Under the pieces are notes generated by a model. That model was not told the origin of the DNA. It made no database searches and worked only from the letters and a program-made list of their open reading frames with translations. From PALSA-612 sp964595575 (GTDB lineage: Bacteria; Actinomycetota; Thermoleophilia; Gaiellales; Gaiellaceae), in the NCBI GenBank assembly GCA_964595575.1, contig CAZQRA010000013.1, forward strand, positions 1-64,000: DNA of 64,000 nt, given 5' to 3'. Both the position numbers and the translations under genes were made by a program. Positions 58,283-64,000 of the stretch are shown one piece after another (within the stretch, counting starts at the first letter, position 1; every line of letters begins with the position of its first letter).

Positions 58283-58293
58283 CCGAAATATCG
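58283..58293. promoter_or_regulatory. Second copy of the CGATATTTCGG motif (reverse orientation) in the divergent binding-protein/regulator promoter
   Basis: CCGAAATATCG at 58283-58293 is the exact reverse complement of 52001-52011. A separate inverted repeat GTATC-N7-GATAC lies at 58248-58264 on the binding-protein side. The site is between genes transcribed in opposite directions, as expected for a local regulator. Confidence 0.6.
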
Positions 58294-58317
58294 CTCGCAG
58301 GCAAGGGGCGGGCGCGG

Positions 58318-58323
58318 TATCGT
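58318..58323 (+). promoter_or_regulatory. Leaderless-type -10 (TATCGT) for the XRE-cupin regulator
   Basis: TATCGT is followed by 7 bases and ATG at 58331. Confidence 0.42.
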
Positions 58324-58330
58324 CTCGGCC

Positions 58331-58948
58331 ATGACGCTCCGCCCCACCCGCTCGCGTCGGGACGCGGGCAGGAAGGTGCTTGCTCCGACGTCCCCGGGCG
58401 ACGAGGTGCTGCCCCACGTGGGAGAGGTGGTGCGGAAGCTCAGGCAGGCCCGGGGGCTCTCGATCCGCGAGGTAGCCGAAGCAGCGGGGCTCTCGCCATC
58501 GTTCCTCGGCGCTGTCGAGCGTGGTGACTCCGACATCGCGGTGGGGCGGCTGGCCCAGGTGGCGCGCGTCTTCGGTCACGATGTGGCCTCGCTCCTCGGC
58601 TACGTCGCCCGTCAGTCCCGGCCGCGCTTCATCCGGCCCGAGGAGCGGGTGCGCCTGGCACGGGGCAAGGGAATCGACTTCACCGCCATCCGCATCCCGG
58701 GGACGACGCTCGAGCTCATGGTGGCCACGCTGGCGCCCCGCTCCCGCTTCGACGACGTGGTCACCCATGCCGGAACCGACATCCTCTTCGTCGTCGAGGG
58801 CGAGCTCGTGCTCGTCGTCGACGGCGTGGACTACCCCATGTCGCAGGGCGACTGCGCCGTGTGGCCGTCCTCGCACCCGCACACGGTGCGCAACGACTCT
58901 GATCGCCCGGCCCGGGCGATCGGGCTGGCTACCGAGACCGTGTACTGA
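58331..58948 (+). CDS. XRE-family regulator with C-terminal cupin sensor domain
   Basis: The 205-residue product has a helix-turn-helix at about residues 32-88 (VRKLRQARGLSIREVAEAAG, LSPSFLGAVERGDSD) and a cupin at about 120-200 (VTHAGTDILFVVEGELVLVV, MSQGDCAVWPSSHPHTVRN). Regulators of this PuuR-like build often control uptake and breakdown of amines or amino acids, with the cupin binding the ligand. It lies between the divergent livK-ridA operon and shares its upstream region with a CGATATTTCGG site also found before the oxidase operon. It is the obvious candidate regulator. Confidence 0.88.
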   Translation: MTLRPTRSRRDAGRKVLAPTSPGDEVLPHVGEVVRKLRQARGLSIREVAEAAGLSPSFLGAVERGDSDIAVGRLAQVARVFGHDVASLLGYVARQSRPRFIRPEERVRLARGKGIDFTAIRIPGTTLELMVATLAPRSRFDDVVTHAGTDILFVVEGELVLVVDGVDYPMSQGDCAVWPSSHPHTVRNDSDRPARAIGLATETVY

Positions 58949-58957
58949 GCGGCGGCA

Positions 58958-59272
58958 GTGGGCGAGATGCGCCTCTACGACCTGCGCGTCACCGTGGAGC
59001 GGATCGAGGGTCGCTCGGTGTGCGGCCTGGAGGTGGGCGACTACTTCGAGGTGACCGAGTCGAGCCGGCTGCGGCTTCCCGAGGGCAAGCACTTCTGCCT
59101 GTACGCCCTGCAAGCGGTGCTGCCCCTCCTCCCGGCCAAGCAGCGGAAGCTCCCGGACGAGGACTGGCTGGAGCAGGACGCTCTCGTCTGCTGCCCAGAT
59201 CCGGAGGAGCGGGTGGTGATGCGGGTGGAGCGGATCGGCGAGCGGGTCCTGCGCACCGAGGATCTGACCTAG
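58958..59272 (+). CDS. TIGR04076-family protein
   Basis: The 104-residue product reads MRLYDLRVTVERIEGRSVCG, LEVGDYFEVTESSRLRLPEG, KHFCLYALQAVLPLLPAKQR and CCPDPEERVVMRVERIG. This matches the small uncharacterised TIGR04076 family, which has conserved cysteines and an F-C-x-Y-A-L-x-x-x-x-P core. The reaction is unknown. It follows the regulator by nine bases and precedes the LLM flavoprotein without a gap, so it is probably part of the same catabolic unit. Confidence 0.75.
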   Translation: MGEMRLYDLRVTVERIEGRSVCGLEVGDYFEVTESSRLRLPEGKHFCLYALQAVLPLLPAKQRKLPDEDWLEQDALVCCPDPEERVVMRVERIGERVLRTEDLT

Positions 59273-59273
59273 G

Positions 59274-60176
59274 GTGGAGATCGGTCTCGCCCTGCAGACG
59301 AACAAGCATCCCCTGGAGTACGTGGCGCTCGCCGAGATGGCCGAGGCGGGGGGCTTCGATGTCATCTCCGTGATCCATGACCTCCTCTTCCAGCCGGCGA
59401 TCGTCCCCCTGGTCCTCATCGCCCGCGCCACCGAGCGCGTCCGGCTGGGCCCGGCGGCGTTGAACCCCTACACCCTCCATCCGGTGGAGATCGCCGGTCA
59501 GATGGCCGCTCTCGATCTCGTCTCGAACGGGCGTGCCTACCTCGGCCTTGCCCAAGGAGCGTGGCTCGACCAGGTCGGCCTCCGCGAGGGACAGTCGCTG
59601 TCCGCGCTGCGCGAGGCGGTCGAGGTGGTGCGGCGGGTGCTCGCAGGCGACCGAAGCGGCTTTCGAGGCCGGAGATTCACCCTTGCTCCGGGCGCAGGCC
59701 TGAACTACCAGCCGCTCCGGCCCTCGCTTCCCCTCATGATCGGGACCTGGGGAAGACGAACGGCCCGCTTCGCAGGCGCAGTGGCCGACGAGGTGAAGAT
59801 CGGCGGCTGCGCCAACCCAGACATGGTGCGGCTCATGCGTCAGTGGATCGGGAACGACCGGACGAGGATCGTGGTGGGCGCCGTGACGGTGGTGGACGAG
59901 GACGGCCGGGCGGCCAGGGAGCGGGCTCGGGCGGAGGTGGGGATGTACCTGGACGTGGTGCGCGACCTCGACCCGACGCTCGACCTTCGGCCTGGAGAGC
60001 CGGCACCGCTCGATCGCTTTTCCCTCGCCGGCACGCCGGAGGAGGTGGCTGGGCACGCTCGCCGGCTGCTCGAGGCGGGCGCCGCCCGGGTGGAGTTCGG
60101 GCCGCCGCAGGGGCTGACCACGGAGGAGGGCCTGCGGCTCCTCTGCGAGCGCGTGCTGCCGTCCCTCGGCCGGTGA
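59274..60176 (+). CDS. LLM-class flavin-dependent oxidoreductase (F420-type)
   Basis: The 300-residue TIM-barrel protein resembles methylenetetrahydromethanopterin-reductase-like enzymes: VEIGLALQTNKHPLEYVALA, LGPAALNPYTLHPVEIAGQM, AALDLVSNGRAYLGLAQGAW, and LMIGTWGRRTARFAGAVADEV. The lack of a partner flavin reductase and the actinobacterial context favour F420 as cofactor, which is inference. GTG at 59274 directly follows the upstream stop. It is the last gene of the regulator-TIGR04076-LLM group; the substrate is unknown. Confidence 0.85.
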   Translation: MEIGLALQTNKHPLEYVALAEMAEAGGFDVISVIHDLLFQPAIVPLVLIARATERVRLGPAALNPYTLHPVEIAGQMAALDLVSNGRAYLGLAQGAWLDQVGLREGQSLSALREAVEVVRRVLAGDRSGFRGRRFTLAPGAGLNYQPLRPSLPLMIGTWGRRTARFAGAVADEVKIGGCANPDMVRLMRQWIGNDRTRIVVGAVTVVDEDGRAARERARAEVGMYLDVVRDLDPTLDLRPGEPAPLDRFSLAGTPEEVAGHARRLLEAGAARVEFGPPQGLTTEEGLRLLCERVLPSLGR

Positions 60177-60202
60177 GGTCGAGGGCCTCGCCCAGCCCGG
60201 AG

Positions 60203-60208
60203 TAGGCT
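60203..60208 (+). promoter_or_regulatory. Leaderless-type -10 (TAGGCT) for fpg
   Basis: TAGGCT is followed by 6 bases and GTG at 60215. Confidence 0.45.
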
Positions 60209-60214
60209 CTCCTC

Positions 60215-61009
60215 GTGCCCGAGCTTCCCGAGGTGGAGACCTACCGGCGGCGGCTCGAGGCAGCCCTCGTCGGCCGCGCCATCCGCTCGGCCGCGATCCA
60301 CGACGAGCGGCTCTGCGCCCCCTGGCGCCCGAGGACGCTGGCCACCGCCCTCCGAGGAGAGCGGGTGGAGGAGGTCGGCCGACGGGGAAAGTACCTCCTC
60401 CTTCGGCTGGCAAGCGGCCGCGTCCTCCTCGTCCACCTGCGCATGACCGGGGGCTTCGCGACCCCTCCGGTCAGCCACGAGCGCGCCCGCCTGGAGGTGG
60501 ACGGGGAGGTGCTCGTCTACCGGGACGTCCGCCGCCTCGGTACCTGGACCCTGCTCGAGGCCGAGGAGGTGGAGCCCTACCTGGCCCGTCGGCTGGGCCC
60601 GGAGCCCCTCTCGCCTGCCTTCGCCGTCCAGTGGCTGGAGCACCGGTTGGCCGGGAGGCGGGCGCCGATCAAGGCTGTCCTGCTCGACCAGCGGGTCGTG
60701 GCCGGCCTGGGAAATATCTATGCCGACGAGGCTCTGTGGTGGGCGCGGATTCACCCCCTACGCCCAGCCGGTGCGCTCCGGGAGGGAGAGCTTCGCTCGC
60801 TCCGGCGCGGCATCAGGAGAGCGCTTCGCCTGGGCATCGCCCGCCAAGGAGCCGATCTCGGGGACGGCGCCTACCCTGGCGGCGCTATGCAGGAGGAGTT
60901 CAGGGCGTACGGCCGGGCAGGACGGCCCTGTCACCGCTGCCGGGCTCCCATCGCACGAGCACGGGTGGCCGGCCGCAGCGCCCACTACTGCCCGCGCTGC
61001 CAACGGTGA
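60215..61009 (+). CDS. mutM: Formamidopyrimidine-DNA glycosylase (Fpg/MutM-type)
   Basis: The 264-residue enzyme removes oxidised purines. It begins (M)PELPEVETYRRRLEAALVG, with the catalytic Pro2 and Glu3. It has the beta-sandwich lysine in GRRGKYLLLRL, the helix-two-turn-helix VVAGLGNIYADEALW, and a C-terminal zinc finger with CHRC and CPRC pairs (residues about 240-262). GTG as initiator codes Met1. Its TGA overlaps the GTG of the P1 peptidase. Together with two uracil glycosylases, recN and recO it adds to the repair content here. Confidence 0.93.
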   Translation: MPELPEVETYRRRLEAALVGRAIRSAAIHDERLCAPWRPRTLATALRGERVEEVGRRGKYLLLRLASGRVLLVHLRMTGGFATPPVSHERARLEVDGEVLVYRDVRRLGTWTLLEAEEVEPYLARRLGPEPLSPAFAVQWLEHRLAGRRAPIKAVLLDQRVVAGLGNIYADEALWWARIHPLRPAGALREGELRSLRRGIRRALRLGIARQGADLGDGAYPGGAMQEEFRAYGRAGRPCHRCRAPIARARVAGRSAHYCPRCQR

Positions 61010-61947
61010 AGGTCGAGCTTCCCGCCGGCTTCGCCGTCGGCCACTGGCACGACCTCGCCGCCTGGACCGGGTGCACGGTGATCCTCTGTCCCCAGGGCGC
61101 GGTCGGCGCCTGCGAGGTTCGGGGGGGCGCGCCCGGCACCCGCGAGACCGACCTCCTGTCGCCGGCCGCCGCCGTGCCGGGGCCGAACGCTCTTCTTCTC
61201 ACGGGCGGAAGCGCCTTCGGCCTCGCCGCTGCCGACGGGGTCGTCGGCTGGCTGGAGGAGCGGGGGATCGGCTTTTCCACCCGGGCGGCACGGGTGCCGC
61301 TGGTGGCGGCCGCGGTCGTGTACGACCTGGCCCTGGGCGATCCCCGGCGTAGGCCTGGGCCTCGAGAGGGATACTTTGCCTGCCAGGAGGCCTCCTCCCG
61401 CCCGCCGGCGCGGGGCTCCGTGGGGGTGGGCGCAGGATGCACGGTGGGCAAGCTGCTTGGCCCCGAGCGCTGGACGAAGGGCGGGCTGGGCGCGGCCACC
61501 CTGGAGGTGGCCGGCGGCGCCCTGGTGACGGCCCTCGTCGCCGTCAACGCGGTGGGGGAGGTGGTAGCCGAGGACGGAGCTGTGCTGGCCGGCGCCCGCG
61601 GGGAGCGCGGTTTCCTGCGCTCGGCCGACATCGTTCGAGAGCGGGGGATCGAGGCCCGTCCTTGGCGGGAGGCGACGACCCTCGCCTGCGTCCTGACCGA
61701 TGCCCGGCTCAGCAAGGTGGAGGCGTGGCTTGCGGCCCGCGCCGCCGGCGCCGGCGTGGCCAGAGCCGTGTTTCCCAGCGCTACCGCCTTCGACGGCGAC
61801 GTCGCCTTCTGCCTAGCGGGGGGAACAGTGGCTGCCGACGCGGGCGTCGTCTGCGTCGCCTCCGCCGAGGCTACGGCGGCGGCGGTGCGGGACGCCGTGC
61901 GCCAGGCGACGGGGGCTCCTGGGTGTCCCGCCATCCGTGATCTGTGA
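61006..61947 (+). CDS. P1-family (S58/DmpA-like) peptidase
   Basis: The 313-residue Ntn-fold family member reads LPAGFAVGHWHDLAAWTGCT, LLTGGSAFGLAAADGVVGWL, GSVGVGAGCTVGKLLGPERW and KGGLGAATLEVAGGALV. P1 peptidases self-cleave before a Ser/Thr nucleophile in the KGGxG region, and the residue after GGLG here is Ala, so processing or activity is uncertain. The start GTG overlaps the fpg stop. The physiological substrate is unknown. Confidence 0.8.
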   Translation: MKVELPAGFAVGHWHDLAAWTGCTVILCPQGAVGACEVRGGAPGTRETDLLSPAAAVPGPNALLLTGGSAFGLAAADGVVGWLEERGIGFSTRAARVPLVAAAVVYDLALGDPRRRPGPREGYFACQEASSRPPARGSVGVGAGCTVGKLLGPERWTKGGLGAATLEVAGGALVTALVAVNAVGEVVAEDGAVLAGARGERGFLRSADIVRERGIEARPWREATTLACVLTDARLSKVEAWLAARAAGAGVARAVFPSATAFDGDVAFCLAGGTVAADAGVVCVASAEATAAAVRDAVRQATGAPGCPAIRDL

Positions 61948-61970
61948 GGAGCGGCGACCGCTGTCCTTTC

Positions 61971-61976
61971 TAGACT
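61971..61976 (+). promoter_or_regulatory. Leaderless-type -10 (TAGACT) for recO
   Basis: TAGACT is followed by 6 bases and ATG at 61983. Confidence 0.45.
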
Positions 61977-61982
61977 GGCGGC

Positions 61983-62723
61983 ATGGCCGGGCGCACGCTC
62001 ACCACGGAGGCGATCGTCCTCCGCTCGTTTCGCTTCGCCGAGGCAGACCGCATCCTCCACGTGTACACGGCCGAGCGCGGTCGCATGGGCGCCATCGCCA
62101 AGGGAGCCCGGAGGGCCAGGTCCCGTCTCGGTGGCCGACTGGAACCCCTCTCGCACGTCGAGCTGGTGCTCCATCTCGGGCGCGGGGACCTCGCCACCAT
62201 CACGGGAGCCTCGCTCGTTCGTTCGCACGCGGCCGCCAGGGAGAGGCCCTATGCCCTCTCCCTGGGGTTGATCGGGGCCGAGGCCGTGCTGCGCCTCTTC
62301 CCCGAGCAGGAGCGGAACGAGCGCGCCTTCCTCGCCCTGGCCCGCTTCCTCGACCTCGTGGATGCCGTCGAGCCGCGCGCCTCCAGGCCTGAGCTCGATC
62401 CGCTGGGTCTTGCCTTCCAGCTCAAGCTGCTGTGGCTGGCCGGCTACCTTCCCCATCTTTCGAGCTGCGCCCAGTGCGGGGGAGGAGGTCCTCCCGTGGG
62501 CTTCTCGGCGAGAGCCGGCGGCGTCGTCTGCCCCTCCTGCTCAGCAGGGGCGCTCTCCCTGTCGCCCGAAGGCATGGCCGGCCTAGAAGCCCTCTTGCGG
62601 CGACCCCTGGCCGAGGTAGCCACCATGGATCTGGGAGAGCGGGCGGCCAAGGAGGCGCTGGCCGTGGTCTGCGCCTCCTACGAGGAGCACGGGGGCTTTC
62701 GCCTGCGTACGCTCTCTGCCTAA
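61983..62723 (+). CDS. recO: DNA repair protein RecO
   Basis: The 246-residue protein has an N-terminal OB fold (TTEAIVLRSFRFAEADRILH, VYTAERGRMGAIAKGARRAR) and a helical domain with a zinc-binding segment CAQCGGGG and CPSC. RecO loads RecA with RecR. The start follows TAGACT by six bases. It is not part of the preceding operon. A hairpin lies 31 bases after its stop. Confidence 0.92.
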   Translation: MAGRTLTTEAIVLRSFRFAEADRILHVYTAERGRMGAIAKGARRARSRLGGRLEPLSHVELVLHLGRGDLATITGASLVRSHAAARERPYALSLGLIGAEAVLRLFPEQERNERAFLALARFLDLVDAVEPRASRPELDPLGLAFQLKLLWLAGYLPHLSSCAQCGGGGPPVGFSARAGGVVCPSCSAGALSLSPEGMAGLEALLRRPLAEVATMDLGERAAKEALAVVCASYEEHGGFRLRTLSA

Positions 62724-62754
62724 GGGGCACGATCTCGTCTCGGGCGCTACCGGC

Positions 62755-62796
62755 GCCGGCCGTCCCTTGACGGGGCAGGCCGGCTCGTTTATTTCT
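62755..62796 (+). terminator. Hairpin with T-rich tail after recO; may overlap a promoter for the bicupin gene
   Basis: GCCGGCC (62755-62761) and GGCCGGC (62778-62784) form a perfect 7-bp stem with an inner CCC/GGG pair, followed by TCGTTTATTTCT. This looks like an intrinsic terminator. The same bases include TTGACG (62767-62772) and TATTTC (62790-62795) with 17-base spacing, a possible promoter for 62878. A short palindrome ACACAGTGTGT follows at 62802-62812. Confidence 0.5.
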
Positions 62797-62801
62797 ACTG
62801 A

Positions 62802-62812
62802 ACACAGTGTGT
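62802..62812. promoter_or_regulatory. Palindrome ACACAGTGTGT upstream of the bicupin gene
   Basis: ACACA and TGTGT flank a central G, 66 bases before the ATG at 62878 and just downstream of the possible -10. The position suits an operator; no regulator gene is adjacent. Confidence 0.4.
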
Positions 62813-62877
62813 ACTAGGAGCGAAGCGGGCGTCGTCGTCTCGGTCCCCCGGGCTGCGGGGACTTCACGCCGAGCACG

Positions 62878-63826
62878 ATGAGGGGGGACACGGGCACCCG
62901 CCACCTGGCGGACGGGATGCCGGGGTATCGGCTCGTCCGCAGGGAGGACGTGAGGCTGACCGAGGCCCTTTCCGGCCACGCGCACGGCCTTGCCACCTGC
63001 CAGCTCGTAGGCGGGGCGCTCGGCTCGACCCACATGGGCTTGACCTTGGTCTCTCTCCAGGACGGCTACGTCGAGGAGCACGTGCACTCCTACGAGTCGA
63101 GCTTCTACGTGCTCGAGGGCGAGCCCCTCGTGTACTTGGACGGGCGGGGATACGCCCTCAGACCGGGGGCCTGCGGCGCCATACCGGTAGGGGTTCCCCA
63201 CGCCTTCCGGGCGAGCGGGCAGGCCCTCTGGATCGAGATGGCAGCCCCTCGGCCCCGCCTCGACGGCAGCGACACCTTCTTCCTGGGATCGGCGCCCGAC
63301 GCGCCGGCGACCCTGCTCGACGTGCGCGACCCGCGCAACCGTCACCTCTTCGTGCTCACGGAGGGGGAGATGGACCTCGATCGCCTCAAGCAGGCTGCGG
63401 CCGTAGGCGCGCCCACCGTGTCGGCGAGCATGGCCACCGCGGTCCTCGCCTACAGCGGCATCGCAGTGAAGATGCTCGTGGACGCGCGGTTGGACGCTCA
63501 GCTGCACACGATGTTCATGGTCCAGTACCAGCCGGGGGCGGTTGCGCATCCCCACGACCACCCTTTCGAGGAGGCCTACTACATCCTGGAGGGCGAGGTC
63601 GAGGTCGTCGCCGACGGAGATCGCTACACCCTGCGGCCCGGCGATGTCTTCTGGACGGCGGCCGGCTGCGTGCATGCCTTCTACGAGACCCAAGGAGCAA
63701 CGGTGCGCTGGCTGGAGACCTCGGCGCCCGCCCCCCCCGCCTCGCCACTCGTACCGGTTCGAGCGGGACTGGGACTACTTGAGCGAGCGCTTGGAGGCTG
63801 GGGCCTCTCCCGCGGGCCGCTCCTGA
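62878..63826 (+). CDS. Bicupin protein, probable frameshift near the C-terminus (C8 tract)
   Basis: Two cupin barrels are visible: EEHVHSYESSFYVLEGEPLV with PGACGAIPVGVPHAF, and HPHDHPFEEAYYILEGEVEV with RPGDVFWTAAGCVHAFYE. As written, the frame runs to 63942 through an unlikely tail. Dropping one C from the eight-C run at 63731-63738 gives the natural end RHSYRFERDWDYLSERLEAG and a stop at 63824-63826. So there is either a homopolymer error or a phase-variable tract. The arrangement resembles ureidoglycine aminohydrolase-like bicupins but the identity is not certain. Confidence 0.72.
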
Positions 63827-63893
63827 GCGCTGCGATCCGGCCGATCCTGCCGGGAGGCGACGGGGGCTCGCTCCTCGCGGCCGCGAAGCAGGC

Positions 63894-64000
63894 TCAGCCG
63901 ACGTCGACCGAGCCGGCGGGAAGCTCCCGCTTGCGCCAGTAGAGCCGGCCTGCTCCTTGTTGCCAGGTCGCCCGCGCCCGGGCCAGGAGCTCGGGAGCTT
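63894..64000 (-). CDS. C-terminal part of an unidentified reverse-strand gene, truncated by the window edge
   Basis: The reverse strand is open from the window end to TGA (rc of 63894-63896), ending RLYWRKRELPAGSVDVG. It contains LLARARATWQQGAG upstream. The segment is compositionally protein-like and would overlap the bicupin only if that gene ran to 63942, which supports the earlier bicupin end. The family is not recognised from 34 residues. Confidence 0.45.
   Translation of the reverse strand, partial: APELLARARATWQQGAGRLYWRKRELPAGSVDVG

Overview
The window is GC-rich, densely packed chromosomal DNA of an actinobacterial type. Gene order and protein style best match the class Thermoleophilia (Gaiellales or Solirubrobacterales relatives). 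Support for this: very high GC, frequent GTG starts, 1- to 4-base stop/start overlaps, an F420-type LLM flavoprotein, and the chain alaS-ruvX-mltG-aroE-aroC-aroKB-aroQ-M24 peptidase-efp. That chain runs on into accB/accC-asp23-nusB-xseB-like-ispA-tlyA-nadK-recN-pyrG. The placement is an inference from gene content; no rRNA is present. A run of 13 Ns at 52509-52521 shows this is a draft or scaffolded assembly.

Layout. 1-1802: a truncated flippase-like membrane protein (minus strand) diverges from a gene fusing an SfsA nuclease-like domain to a Mug-type uracil-DNA glycosylase, preceded by a 30-codon leaderless ORF. 1845-5074: a gene graveyard holding a 93-bp copy of part of acs, fragments of a SWIM-like protein, an MNT/HEPN toxin-antitoxin pair, a 3' half of tRNA-Asp, an intact PadR regulator/methyltransferase pair with a twin-palindrome operator, a frameshifted YCII gene and a VapC fragment. 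5079-13314: acs, tRNA-Gln, an HD-domain protein, a UbiX-like prenyltransferase, a heterodimeric ABC exporter and a cupin. 13411-19402: a family-4-like uracil-DNA glycosylase diverges from a histidine-degradation operon (ftcD-hutH-hutU-hutI). 19412-26024: translation genes (hisS, aspS, mnmA) mixed with small membrane and envelope proteins. 26071-44026: the long alaS-to-recN chain, with a complete run from dehydroquinate synthase to chorismate except EPSP synthase (aroE, aroC, aroKB, aroQ), and a degenerate carboxyltransferase fused to the biotin carrier domain just before biotin carboxylase. 44196-51985: pyrG, cupin, M20 peptidase, alanine dehydrogenase, deoB and a nucleoside phosphorylase. 52080-60176: a catabolic locus with a FAD amine or amino acid oxidase, a complete branched-chain-type ABC importer, a Rid protein, an XRE-cupin regulator, a TIGR04076 protein and an LLM flavoprotein. 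60215-64000: fpg, P1 peptidase, recO, a frameshifted bicupin and a truncated reverse gene.

Transcription style. More than twenty genes have a TANNNT hexamer followed 6-9 bases later by ATG or GTG, with no Shine-Dalgarno sequence. This is the leaderless architecture, and it helps fix several starts (alaS, uracil-DNA glycosylase, the 46535 cupin, the HD protein). Two such elements are shared by divergent genes.

Most promising leads: the SfsA-Mug fusion; the carboxyltransferase-BCCP fusion that has lost all four metal/carboxyl-lysine residues; the oxidase/transporter/Rid locus with the same CGATATTTCGG motif at both of its promoter regions; and leaderless upstream ORFs ending in a GTGA overlap with sfsA-mug and pyrG.
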